Assembly: GCA_964442035.1 (NCBI GenBank)
Contig: CAYTWZ010000020.1
Coordinates: 1-23,513 of the forward strand
Length of the DNA stretch: 23,513 nt
Source: JAFLUQ01 sp964442035
GTDB taxonomy: Bacteria > Bacillota > Clostridia > UMGS1883
Direction: 5' to 3'
The translations under genes were made by a program, and so were the position numbers. Position 1 is the stretch's first letter. Every line of letters begins with the position of its first letter. The notes beneath the pieces are model-generated. The model was not told where the DNA came from. It did not search any database and saw nothing but the letters and a program-made list of their open reading frames with translations. This document shows positions 6,755-15,145 of the stretch, one piece after another.

Positions 6755-8506
6755 ATGGCATCGCGTTATTCAGATGATGTGCTTAACGAGGTGCGTAACT
6801 CCGTTGATTTGGTGGATATCGCGTCGGCATATGTGCGCCTTAAGCGCAGCGGGCGCAGCTACACGGGCTGTTGTCCCTTCCACAAGGAAAAGACGCCCTC
6901 CTTCCACATTGACGCTGACAAGCAGCTTTACCACTGCTTTGGTTGCGGGGCCGGGGGCTCGGTATTCCAGTTTGTAATGAACGCAGAGGGTCTGGATTTT
7001 GTGGATGCGGTCAAATATCTGGCCGAACGGGGCGGAGTAAGGCTGCCGGAGCTAAGCGGCAAAGACGATGAGGACATTTACCGCCGCAAAAGAGAAATGT
7101 ACGCCATGAACAAGGAGGCGGCAAGGTTTTTCCGGGACTGTCTTTTCAGCCCGGAAGGGGAAAAGGCCCGGCTGTATCTGCAAAAGCGTTGCCTTACCAG
7201 CAAGACCGTGGCGGCCTTCGGACTGGGCTACGCGCCAAAGAGTTGGGACGGGGCGCTTAAGCATCTGGAAAGCAAGGGCTTCCGCCGGGACATGATAGTG
7301 GAGGCCGGGCTTTGCATCCAAAACAGCCGTGGGAACATCTATGACAGGTTTCGGGACAGGATAATGTACCCCATCTTTGACGTCCGCCAAAACTTGATCG
7401 GCTTTGGAGGGCGCATTATGGAGGGTGACGGAGCTAAATATATGAACTCACCCGAAAGCATAATATACGATAAAGGCAAAAATCTTTTTGCCCTTAACCT
7501 TGCAAAAAAAAGCAAACGAGGCTATTACGTACTGGTGGAGGGCTATATGGATGTCATAAGCCTGCATCAGGCCGGCATTGACTGCGCCGTGGCGGGCTGC
7601 GGAACAGCCCTTACGGAGGCTCAGGCACGGCTTATAGCCAAGGGGAACACGGTGTTTCTCTGTTATGACATGGACGAAGCGGGGCAAAAAGCGCTGTCAC
7701 GAGCATCCGCCATATTCAAGGGCCTTGACGCCAAGCTTAAGGTGATCACAATACCTGATGGCAAGGATGCCGATGAATTTATCAAAAAATACGGCGGTCA
7801 AAAGTTTGAGGAGCTGCTTGAAGAGGCTTCCTCAGTGACCGAAAACAAGGTTGAGCGGCTACTGAGCAAATATGACGTAAACGACGTATCCCAAAAGGTG
7901 GAACTGATCAATGAAGCCGCCGGTATATTTGCCGGAATATCAAACGCGGTGGAACGGGAAGCTTACATAAAAAATCTTTCGGCCAGGACCGGAATAAGCG
8001 TAAACGCCATCAACGCCGAGGTGCAGAAGTCCTCCGGCAGGCAAGCCCGCCGTGAAGTGAGAAATCAGGTGCTTAAAAGTGTGGCCGGAAGCCGTACCTC
8101 CTCACAGACCAATTCCCAAAAGGGAAGGCGCGAGGCTGCCGAGGCAAGGTTGCTGGGACTAATGGCCGGTGACAGAAAAATTTATGTCAAAATAAAGGAC
8201 AACCTGACAGACGAAACATTTTCCGATCCGTTTCACCGGGAGGTTTTCCGGGCCATAAGGGACTGCGAAGAGGATGATGACCTTCAGCAATATCTTATGA
8301 GTAAATTTAAGGGTCGGGAAAGTGAGCTGGCAGCGGCAGTAATCCGTGACGACGATCCACAGGATCCGCTGGCCGCAGCCAAGGATTATATAAGTGTCAT
8401 TGACAGCGAGGAATTGTCCTCACAAATTGCCAGAGCGGAAAAGGACGGAGACGTTGCTCTCCTGTCAAAGCTGCTTATGAATAAACACCGAAAGGCAGGA
8501 ACATGA
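6755..8506 (+). CDS. dnaG: DNA primase DnaG
   Basis: The 583-aa protein is the replicative primase that makes RNA primers for the replisome. The N-terminal CHC2 zinc site is Cys40, His43, Cys61, Cys64 (CPFHKEKTPSF ... CFGCGAGG). The catalytic core follows, with the Toprim motif VEGYMDVISL (Glu262) and the acidic triad segment CYDMDEAG (Asp305, Asp307). The C-terminal part (about 430-583) is the helicase-binding region and is poorly conserved. Length is normal. ATG 6755 is chosen, with AAAGGAG 10 nt upstream, rather than the TTG one codon earlier. It overlaps rpoD by 4 bp (ATGA), indicating translational coupling. Confidence 0.97.
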   Translation: MASRYSDDVLNEVRNSVDLVDIASAYVRLKRSGRSYTGCCPFHKEKTPSFHIDADKQLYHCFGCGAGGSVFQFVMNAEGLDFVDAVKYLAERGGVRLPELSGKDDEDIYRRKREMYAMNKEAARFFRDCLFSPEGEKARLYLQKRCLTSKTVAAFGLGYAPKSWDGALKHLESKGFRRDMIVEAGLCIQNSRGNIYDRFRDRIMYPIFDVRQNLIGFGGRIMEGDGAKYMNSPESIIYDKGKNLFALNLAKKSKRGYYVLVEGYMDVISLHQAGIDCAVAGCGTALTEAQARLIAKGNTVFLCYDMDEAGQKALSRASAIFKGLDAKLKVITIPDGKDADEFIKKYGGQKFEELLEEASSVTENKVERLLSKYDVNDVSQKVELINEAAGIFAGISNAVEREAYIKNLSARTGISVNAINAEVQKSSGRQARREVRNQVLKSVAGSRTSSQTNSQKGRREAAEARLLGLMAGDRKIYVKIKDNLTDETFSDPFHREVFRAIRDCEEDDDLQQYLMSKFKGRESELAAAVIRDDDPQDPLAAAKDYISVIDSEELSSQIARAEKDGDVALLSKLLMNKHRKAGT

Positions 8507-9597
8507 ATATGAGTGAAAACAACTCTGTAAACAAAAAAGCGATACTTAAGGAGCTTCTTGACAAGGGCAAGCAGAAGGGTATGCTCTCAAAAAAAGATAT
8601 AGAAAATTCCATTGGCGAACTGGAGCTTGACGCGGAGCAGATGGAAAAGCTGTACGACAATCTTGAGGCCATGGGCATTGATATCGTAGGCGACATCGAT
8701 GCCGAGTTGAAAAACCTTGACGATGTGCCGGATGAGGACTTGGAAAACCTCACCATTCCCGACAGCATAAGCATTGACGACCATGTGCGTATGTACCTTA
8801 AAGAGATCGGCAAGGTTCCGCTGCTTACCACAAAAGAGGAGCAATACTATGCCGAGCTTATGTCCAAGGGCGACCTTGAGGCCAAAAATAAGCTTACCGA
8901 GGCCAACCTTCGTCTTGTCGTCAGCATAGCAAAGCGGTATGTGGGCAGAGGAATGCTGTTTTTGGATCTTATTCAGGAGGGAAATCTTGGACTTATCAAG
9001 GCTGTGGAAAAATTCGACTACACCAAGGGCTACAAGTTCAGCACCTACGCCACATGGTGGATACGTCAGGCCATTACCCGTGCCATTGCCGATCAGGCTC
9101 GTACCATACGCATACCCGTGCACATGGTAGAAACTATCAACAAGCTTGTCCGTGTTTCCCGTCAGCTGCTTCAAGAGTTGGGGCGTGAACCCACCGCTGA
9201 GGAGATATCCAAGGAAATGAACATGAGCGTAGACAAGGTGCGTGAGATAATGAAGATCGCGCAGGAGCCTGTTTCCCTTGAAACGCCTATAGGAGAAGAG
9301 GAGGACAGCCACCTTGGTGACTTCATCCCGGATGATGACGCCCCTGCTCCCAGCGAGGCGGCTTCCTTTATGTTGCTCAAGGAACAGCTGATGGAGGTTT
9401 TGGGTACGCTTGCCCCAAGGGAGGAAAAGGTGCTGCGTCTGCGCTTCGGGCTTGAGGACGGACGCACCCGAACCCTTGAAGAGGTGGGTAGCGCTTTCAA
9501 CGTCACACGTGAGCGCATACGTCAGATTGAGGCCAAGGCGCTTCGCAAGCTCCGCCACCCCAGCCGTAGCAAAAAGCTGCGAGACTTTTTGGAATAA
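8503..9597 (+). CDS. rpoD: Primary sigma factor RpoD (SigA)
   Basis: The 364-aa protein is the housekeeping sigma-70 factor. A short region 1.1 (about 10-75) is followed by region 1.2 (DDHVRMYLKEIGKVPLL, about 92-108). Region 2 (about 134-205) has NLRLVVSIAKRYVGRGMLFL, DLIQEGNLGL and FSTYATWWIRQAITRAI, region 3 follows, and the C-terminal region 4 has LAPREEKVLRLRFGLEDG and VTRERIRQIEAKALRKL. The size fits the compact Gram-positive SigA. Its ATG at 8503 overlaps the dnaG stop; a second in-frame ATG at 8509 is possible. It is the last gene of the cluster, followed by an intrinsic terminator. Confidence 0.98.
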   Translation: MNMSENNSVNKKAILKELLDKGKQKGMLSKKDIENSIGELELDAEQMEKLYDNLEAMGIDIVGDIDAELKNLDDVPDEDLENLTIPDSISIDDHVRMYLKEIGKVPLLTTKEEQYYAELMSKGDLEAKNKLTEANLRLVVSIAKRYVGRGMLFLDLIQEGNLGLIKAVEKFDYTKGYKFSTYATWWIRQAITRAIADQARTIRIPVHMVETINKLVRVSRQLLQELGREPTAEEISKEMNMSVDKVREIMKIAQEPVSLETPIGEEEDSHLGDFIPDDDAPAPSEAASFMLLKEQLMEVLGTLAPREEKVLRLRFGLEDGRTRTLEEVGSAFNVTRERIRQIEAKALRKLRHPSRSKKLRDFLE

Positions 9598-9636
9598 ATC
9601 TCATTCAACAATACAATAATATTGACAACTATCCGT

Positions 9637-9682
9637 CCCCTATGGTCAAAGCGGAATTTGCTACATCCATAGGGGGCTTTTT
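9637..9682 (+). terminator. Intrinsic terminator after rpoD
   Basis: A perfect 9-bp stem CCCCTATGG (9637-9645) / CCATAGGGG (9667-9675) is followed by GCTTTTT. It lies 40 bp past the rpoD stop and separates the dgt-dnaG-rpoD cluster from the carbohydrate region. Confidence 0.88.
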
Positions 9683-9717
9683 ACTGCCGCTTTTCTGTTC
9701 TCATTTTTTGGGTCACA

Positions 9718-9895
9718 TTCAATAAGGGCTAAAAGCCCGTCATGGGCGTTTTCGGTGGGAGATCAATCTCCCACCGAAAAACGAAAGGGTCGCCCACCGC
9801 CTTAGAGGTTGCCCTCCGCCGGTGGCAGCCTCTGTGAAGCAGAAGCACCGACCGAGTCGGTAGACAGACCCGGGGGAAATCTTTCGTTTAGTTAT
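9718..9895 (+). repeat. Family A structured repeat, copy 3 (full length, subtype 2)
   Basis: This is a 178-bp copy. The 5' hairpin is GGGCT-AAA-AGCCC, followed by GTCATGGGCG. The main hairpin has a perfect TTTCGGTGGGAGA / TCTCCCACCGAAA stem with TCAA loop. The closing pair is AACGAAAG/CTTTCGTT, and the core holds GCCGGTGGC, TCTGT-GAA-GCAGA (one wobble) and CCGAC-CGA-GTCGG. It ends in TTTAGTTAT, about 25 bp before the promoter of the GH50-like gene. Confidence 0.92.
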
Positions 9896-9919
9896 TTTTT
9901 TACACGCTGTTTTTTGTAC

Positions 9920-9948
9920 TTGTTTTTTCTATACTGTGATGATATAAT
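9920..9948 (+). promoter_or_regulatory. Promoter of the GH50-like gene
   Basis: -35 TTGTTT (9920-9925) and a perfect -10 TATAAT (9943-9948) are separated by 17 bp, 30 bp before the ATG. It begins 25 bp after the end of the family A copy, so the repeat is just upstream of the promoter and is not transcribed from it. Confidence 0.72.
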
Positions 9949-9978
9949 AATTACAAAATAAAAACAAGGAGAGAAAAA

Positions 9979-11895
9979 ATGAAGCTTATAAACGCAATCC
10001 CTGTTTCCCAAGACGAATATGCTTTTTCTCAAGGCGGCGGTGAGCTTGTCTTTGAGGAAAACGGTACTATCTTAGGCGTCAAAGCAGACGAAAACAGCTA
10101 TATTGTCATGGACGTGACCAACCTTTCCAACTTCTGCATAAGCATACTGTGGAAGTTCTGGGACAGTGACAGTGATACCTGTGCCGAAAGCATCAAGATG
10201 GGTCTGCTGCCCGGGCTTCGCACACGGCTGGCGCTGCCCGTGTCAACGGTGCTTGGGAAAAAGCTTTTTCTGAGCCGCACTCCCGGCAAGCTCAAAACGG
10301 TTGTGCAGGGGCGTCCCGTCAGGCCGGAAAATATAATCAAATTTGCCGTGGGCGCAGACAGAGCCCCGGCCGAGACAAAAATTCAGCTCCATAGCCTTTT
10401 TATCTCACCCGAAAGGCCGGAGTTTCCCCTTGATGGTGAGCCGCTGGTGGATGAACTGGGTCAGAAGCGAAGGGCTGAATGGAAGGGCAAGACCCCAAGC
10501 AGCGGTGATCTGATAAAATACCTCCGCCTCGAATTTGAAAAGCCCCTGCCCCCTATCCCCAATGGCCGGGGAAAATTCGGCGGCAGCACAAAAAAGCGCT
10601 TTGAGCCCACGGGGTTTTTCAGTCTGCACAAGGACGAGGAAGGGTACTGGCTGGCGGATCCGGAGGGATTAGGCTTTTTCAGCGTTGGTCCCGACTGTGT
10701 AGGGGTTGGCGGCGACTGCAATATCGGCGGCATTGAGCCCCTGTGCGGCCCTCTTGAAGAGGGAGGCAGACTTTGGAACGAGGACTTTTACAGCTGGGCA
10801 AAAAACAACCTTGTGAATGCCTTTGGGGACAACTGGTATCGGGCATGGTGCAAAATCACTAAGCGGCGGCTCCTTGAATGGGGGGTCAACACCGTAGCCT
10901 GTTGGAGCGACCCAAGGTTTATCGAATATGCGAAGATGCCATATGTACATATACTAAACGGCTTCCCCAAGGCTAAAAAATATATATTTCGAGATTTTCC
11001 GGACGTGTTTGATCCACAGTACGCCGCCGACAGCAAGCGCTGGGCCGATCAGCTGAAAAAGAAAAAGGATGACCCGTATATGTTGGGCTACTTCATGAGC
11101 AACGAGCCCAACTGGGCCTTTGTGGACGATCTTAACATCGCCAGAATGACCCTTGAAAGCAGTGACGAGCTTTTCAGCAAGATGGAGCTTATACGGCTTC
11201 TGGAAAAGAAATATGGGAATATCGCCTCCCTTAACGAGGCTTGGGGCACAAATTTCAAAGCCTTTGAGGAAATGAAAAACGGCGTTTCCCGCTTTAACGA
11301 AAGCGCTGAGGCCGACACCCGCCGACTGTCTGAGGAAATGATACGCCGGTTCGTGAAGATACCGGCTCTCGCCCTCAGGGAAGCAGACCCTAATCATCTC
11401 AACTTAGGCATGAGATACGCATGGCTAAGCAGCGCGGCTTTGGCCGCTGGGAAGGAATACATGGACGTATTCAGCTTCAACTGCTACCGTCATGACCCAT
11501 GGGGCAGCATTGAAAGCATGGTAAAAATGGTCAATATGCCCGTAATGATCGGAGAATTCCACTTTGGCGCCCTTGATCGGGGAATGGACGCCACAGGCAT
11601 ACAGGCCGTGGCGACTCAAGAGGATCGAGCCAAAGCTTACCGGCGCTACATTCACCGCTGTGCCGCCCACCCCTACTGTCTGGGAGCCCACTACTTCCAG
11701 TACAGTGACCAGCCCTATTTAGGGCGCTTTGACGGCGAGAACTACCAGATCGGGCTTGTGGACGTGTGCAATCGCCCCTATAACGAGCTTGCGGAGGAAA
11801 TGACCCGTACCAACGCCGAGGCCTACGCCGTAAGACTGGGTGAAATGGATGTGACTGAGGACATTCCGCCTCAGGTGGAGTCTATATTTTATTAG
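9979..11895 (+). CDS. GH50/agarase-like glycoside hydrolase, cytoplasmic
   Basis: The 638-aa protein resembles GH50 (beta-agarase) enzymes and their uncharacterised gut relatives. An N-terminal beta-sandwich-like part (about 1-200) precedes a TIM-barrel region. The candidate acid/base is Glu376 in YMLGYFMSNEPNW. The candidate nucleophile is Glu526 in MIGEFHFGALDRG. The downstream stretch HYFQYSDQPYLGRF followed by DGENYQIGLVD is also typical of the agarase-like fold. There is no signal peptide, so it should act on imported oligosaccharides. The substrate is unlikely to be provable as agar from sequence alone. The ATG at 9979 has AAGGAGAG 5 nt upstream. Its stop codon overlaps that of the convergent DUF421 gene. 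The family assignment is by remembered motifs, without a database search. Confidence 0.72.
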   Translation: MKLINAIPVSQDEYAFSQGGGELVFEENGTILGVKADENSYIVMDVTNLSNFCISILWKFWDSDSDTCAESIKMGLLPGLRTRLALPVSTVLGKKLFLSRTPGKLKTVVQGRPVRPENIIKFAVGADRAPAETKIQLHSLFISPERPEFPLDGEPLVDELGQKRRAEWKGKTPSSGDLIKYLRLEFEKPLPPIPNGRGKFGGSTKKRFEPTGFFSLHKDEEGYWLADPEGLGFFSVGPDCVGVGGDCNIGGIEPLCGPLEEGGRLWNEDFYSWAKNNLVNAFGDNWYRAWCKITKRRLLEWGVNTVACWSDPRFIEYAKMPYVHILNGFPKAKKYIFRDFPDVFDPQYAADSKRWADQLKKKKDDPYMLGYFMSNEPNWAFVDDLNIARMTLESSDELFSKMELIRLLEKKYGNIASLNEAWGTNFKAFEEMKNGVSRFNESAEADTRRLSEEMIRRFVKIPALALREADPNHLNLGMRYAWLSSAALAAGKEYMDVFSFNCYRHDPWGSIESMVKMVNMPVMIGEFHFGALDRGMDATGIQAVATQEDRAKAYRRYIHRCAAHPYCLGAHYFQYSDQPYLGRFDGENYQIGLVDVCNRPYNELAEEMTRTNAEAYAVRLGEMDVTEDIPPQVESIFY

Positions 11896-12563
11896 TAGCA
11901 GACTATTTTCCCATTGCTGAAGGTGGCAAGGAACACCTTTGTGTGGTCCTCAAAGCCGGCGCTTTTGCAGGCCTCCTCAAGGCGGCGGACGCTCAGCTTG
12001 GCGTGGCGCAGTCCCTCATCCATGATCACTCCGTCCATTATCAGGTTGATGGCTATTCGCTGTTGCTGCTTTTGAAGGCTGAGGTCTCCCACAGTGGCGG
12101 GGCGGTCAGCTTCACGGGGGAGAAAGCTGACGCTGCCGTTGGGCTCCATAAGAGCGGCGTCCAGCTGGGACGGGTCAAAATACCCTTGTACCCTTGCCAG
12201 CATGAGAAAATCGCTCAGATCCATATGCGCGGTCTTAAAGCCCTTTCGGTCAAGTCTGCCGTTTTCCATCAGCACCACGATTTCACCGCTGAGCTTTTTC
12301 CTCAACCTGAGGCTTTTTTGTGAGATGAGGGCCACTGACACAGCCAGCAGGGCGTAAACGGTCATAGCCGCAATGGCGTTAAGAGGACTGCGGTCAATTT
12401 CGGTAGCCATTTCGGCCGCTATGGAGCCGATGGTTATGCCGGTAACATAATCAAACATGTTCATCTGGGATATCTGTTTTTCTCCCATGAGCTTTGTGAG
12501 TATAAACAAAACGACGGCCGAGGTCAAAGTCGTGATCACTACGCGGGTGAGCTCAGACAGCAT
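11892..12563 (-). CDS. DUF421 / YetF-YcaP family membrane protein
   Basis: This 223-aa protein has three N-terminal hydrophobic segments (about 8-25, 38-54 and 62-82) containing KLMGEKQISQMNMFDYVTGI, a hallmark of the DUF421 family. A soluble domain follows with VVLMENGRLD, LSDFLMLARVQGYFDP and a predicted tetramer-like alpha/beta tail. Relatives include B. subtilis YetF/YrbG/YkjA-type proteins; their biochemical role is uncertain, and some are sporulation-linked. The start ATG (12561-12563) has AAGGAGGT 6 nt upstream. It converges on the GH50-like gene with a 4-bp overlap of stop codons, and no terminator is visible between them. Confidence 0.88.
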   Translation of the reverse strand: MLSELTRVVITTLTSAVVLFILTKLMGEKQISQMNMFDYVTGITIGSIAAEMATEIDRSPLNAIAAMTVYALLAVSVALISQKSLRLRKKLSGEIVVLMENGRLDRKGFKTAHMDLSDFLMLARVQGYFDPSQLDAALMEPNGSVSFLPREADRPATVGDLSLQKQQQRIAINLIMDGVIMDEGLRHAKLSVRRLEEACKSAGFEDHTKVFLATFSNGKIVCY

Positions 12564-12632
12564 GACAATACCTCCTTAATCATTAATATTGTCTGCGTAA
12601 TATAAAAATTTATTCAAGAGCAAATTTGATAT

Positions 12633-12747
12633 ATAACTAAACGAAAGATGTCCCCGCTTCTAAAGGCGGCGGGCGACCCTTTCGTTTTTCGGTGGGAGTT
12701 CAATCTCCCTCGAAACATTGAATGACGGCGCTACGCGCCTTATTGAA
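12633..12747 (-). repeat. Family A structured repeat, copy 4 (core deleted, subtype 1)
   Basis: Read on the minus strand, this 115-bp copy has TTCAATAAG, hairpin GGCGC-GTA-GCGCC, GTCATTCAA, a degraded main hairpin (GGGAG/CTCCC retained), AACGAAAG, a short remnant with CCGC...GCGG, and CTTTCGTTTAGTTAT. Most of the multi-hairpin core (about 65 bp) is missing, while the closing arms AACGAAAG and CTTTCGTT are intact. It lies between the divergent DUF421 and GH2 genes, ending about 18 bp before the GH2 start codon. Confidence 0.88.
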
Positions 12748-12765
12748 AGAAAGGATACCTCGTTA

Positions 12766-15093
12766 ATGAAAAGAATTCACCAAAAATTCAACGATGGCTG
12801 GAAGTTTTATAAAGGCGACCTCAAGCCCCAGTACGCAATCAAGGCCGGACGCACCGGAGGCCTGACGGACATCGCCAAACGCAACAACGGCGAATGGACC
12901 CAGATCGCCTATAACGACAAAGAGGAAAAGATCAGCTTCAACGAAAGGGACTGGAAGGAAGTGACCCTCCCCCATGACTGGATAGTATACGGTGATTTTT
13001 CCAAGGATGAGCGGGACGCTCAGGGATACCTTCCCACAGGAGTGGGCTGCTACCGGAAGGTGTTTTCCGTTCCGGCGGAAATGGAGGACAAACACATAGA
13101 GATCGAGTTTGACGGCATCTCCCGTAATTCCACCGTATGGCTGAACGGACATCTGCTGGGCAACCATTTCAGCGGATACACATCCTTTTCCTTTGACATA
13201 AGCGACTACCTCCGTTACGGCGATGAGGGGGAAAACGTGCTGTTCATATGTGTGGACGCCACCGATTTTGAGGGCTGGTGGTATGAGGGAGCGGGTATTT
13301 ACCGTCATGTGTGGCTGACCATCACAGACCGGCTGCGGATCGAGAAATGGGGTACCTACATTACCTCGACCGTAGATGACGGCAGCGCAAACGTAAAGGT
13401 TGAAACTAAGATCGTCAACCACGGTCCTCTTCCCGACGCGGGGGAGCTGCTGACTGAAATTATCGCCCCGGACGGCGCCAAAGCCGGAGAAGCCAGATGT
13501 GAATTCAGTGTTGAAAATGCCGATACGGCTACTGTAGTACAGCATATTACAGTCACTGATCCCTTGCTTTGGGACACAAAGAATCCAAACCTTTACAGGG
13601 CGTTCTCCACCATTTTGTGGGACGACGAGGTGGTGGACAACTGCGAGACCACCTTTGGCATACGCACCATATACTACGACAAAAACGGCTTCTTCCTCAA
13701 CGGGAAAAAGGTGGTGCTAAAGGGCACCTGCAACCATCAGGATTTTGCGGGCATAGGCAGCGCCCTGCCTGATAGCATCAATGAATACAAGATACTCTGC
13801 CTCAAGGAAATGGGTAGCAACGCTTACCGCAGCTCCCACCACCCTGCTACGGAATCCCTTCTTGACGCTTGTGACCGTCTTGGCATATTGGTGATGAACG
13901 AAAACCGTAAGTTAGACAGCAGCCCCCGGGGCATAGAGGATCTTAAGTCCATGCTTTACCGTGACCGCAATCACCCCAGCATCGTAATATGGTGTCTTGA
14001 CAACGAGGAGGTCATCCTTGGAACAAAGACCGGCAAACGCATCGAAACCACACTCCGCCGCATAACCAACAAGCTGGATCCCACACGCCCCACCACCGTT
14101 GCAATGAACCACGGCTGGAACGAAAACAACTATTGGGAGAGCATGGATCTTGTGGGCTACAACTACGGCCAGCGGAATAATCAGTACATTAAGGACATGG
14201 AGGACTATCCCGACCGTCTCATGATCTGCACCGAAAGCACATCCAGCACCACCACTCGAGGAATATATGCCGATGACAAGGAGCGAGGCTACTGCACAAG
14301 CTACGAGACCAACCTTGCCTCTTGGTGCTGCACACACGAAAGAAGCTGGAAGGACCTTGTTGCCAATCCCCGTCTTACGGGTATGTTCGTGTGGACAGGC
14401 TTTGACTACCGGGGCGAGCCTACACCCTACGCATGGCCCTGCATCAATTCCCACTTTGGCATAATGGATACCTGCGGCTTTCCCAAGGACGCGTACTACT
14501 ACTATAAGGCCATCTGGAGGGACGAGCCCATAGTCCACTTCTTCCCCCATTGGAGCCTAAAAAAAGAGGGCGAGAAGGTCAACCTACGCATTGTGGGCAA
14601 CTGCGACACCGTAGAGCTCATTCTTAACGGACGATCCTTAGGCGAACGGGAGCTGGACAAAACAGGCCACATCGACTGGCCCGTGACCTTTGAAAAGGGC
14701 AGGCTTGAAGCTATAGGCAAAAACGACGGCAGGCCCGCGGCAAGTCAAAGCTCGGTCACTGCCGGTCCCGGCGCAGGCATAAGACTTGAGACAATGAGGC
14801 AGATGAAACGGGATGGAGAAGACGCCATCGTCGTCAAGGCGTATGTTTATGACAAGGACGGGAACTTTGTCCCCTACGCCGACTCCGAGATCAGCTTCAG
14901 CGTCAGCGAGGGCGGCAAGATCATCGGCGTAGGCAACGGCGACCCAAGCTGCCACGAGCCGGACAAGGCCGCCAAGCGGCGGGCGTTTAACGGCTGCTGT
15001 GCGGCGGTGGTGCAAAGCGACGGAAAGGATGCTGAAAAAATAACCTTTACCGCTGTTTCACCGGGACTTGAAAGCGCATGTATTGAAATATAA
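12766..15093 (+). CDS. GH2 beta-galactosidase-like glycoside hydrolase
   Basis: The 775-aa cytoplasmic enzyme has GH2 architecture: an N-terminal sugar-binding jelly roll (about 5-190, with LPHDW and GCYRKVF), an Ig-like domain, a TIM barrel with the NHQDF loop (about 323), acid/base Glu414 in VIWCLDNEE and nucleophile Glu490 in ICTESTSS. A C-terminal beta region of the DUF4982/Ig type follows (about 545-775). The pattern MNENRKLDSSP...RDRNHPSIVIW fits the beta-galactosidase side of GH2, but glucuronidase or other activity is not excluded. No signal peptide is seen. ATG 12766 is preferred, with AAGGA 10 nt upstream. A TTG 16 codons earlier is in frame, but those codons come from the family A repeat. 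The stop codon itself lies in the first bases of family A copy 5. Confidence 0.88.
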   Translation: MKRIHQKFNDGWKFYKGDLKPQYAIKAGRTGGLTDIAKRNNGEWTQIAYNDKEEKISFNERDWKEVTLPHDWIVYGDFSKDERDAQGYLPTGVGCYRKVFSVPAEMEDKHIEIEFDGISRNSTVWLNGHLLGNHFSGYTSFSFDISDYLRYGDEGENVLFICVDATDFEGWWYEGAGIYRHVWLTITDRLRIEKWGTYITSTVDDGSANVKVETKIVNHGPLPDAGELLTEIIAPDGAKAGEARCEFSVENADTATVVQHITVTDPLLWDTKNPNLYRAFSTILWDDEVVDNCETTFGIRTIYYDKNGFFLNGKKVVLKGTCNHQDFAGIGSALPDSINEYKILCLKEMGSNAYRSSHHPATESLLDACDRLGILVMNENRKLDSSPRGIEDLKSMLYRDRNHPSIVIWCLDNEEVILGTKTGKRIETTLRRITNKLDPTRPTTVAMNHGWNENNYWESMDLVGYNYGQRNNQYIKDMEDYPDRLMICTESTSSTTTRGIYADDKERGYCTSYETNLASWCCTHERSWKDLVANPRLTGMFVWTGFDYRGEPTPYAWPCINSHFGIMDTCGFPKDAYYYYKAIWRDEPIVHFFPHWSLKKEGEKVNLRIVGNCDTVELILNGRSLGERELDKTGHIDWPVTFEKGRLEAIGKNDGRPAASQSSVTAGPGAGIRLETMRQMKRDGEDAIVVKAYVYDKDGNFVPYADSEISFSVSEGGKIIGVGNGDPSCHEPDKAAKRRAFNGCCAAVVQSDGKDAEKITFTAVSPGLESACIEI

Positions 15094-15145
15094 CTAAACG
15101 AAAGATGTCCCCCTACCCATAGGAGCGGGGGACATCTTTCGTTTA
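15090..15145 (-). repeat. Family A minimal palindromic copy 5
   Basis: This 56-bp form consists almost only of a perfect 19-bp inverted repeat, TAAACGAAAGATGTCCCCC (15095-15113) and GGGGGACATCTTTCGTTTA (15127-15145), with a 13-nt loop. ATAACT at its left edge is the conserved family A end; the GH2 stop TAA (15091-15093) falls inside it. The 5' hairpins and core are gone. It could act as a bidirectional hairpin between convergent GH2 and flippase genes, but lacks a T-run. Family B begins at its last base. Confidence 0.85.
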
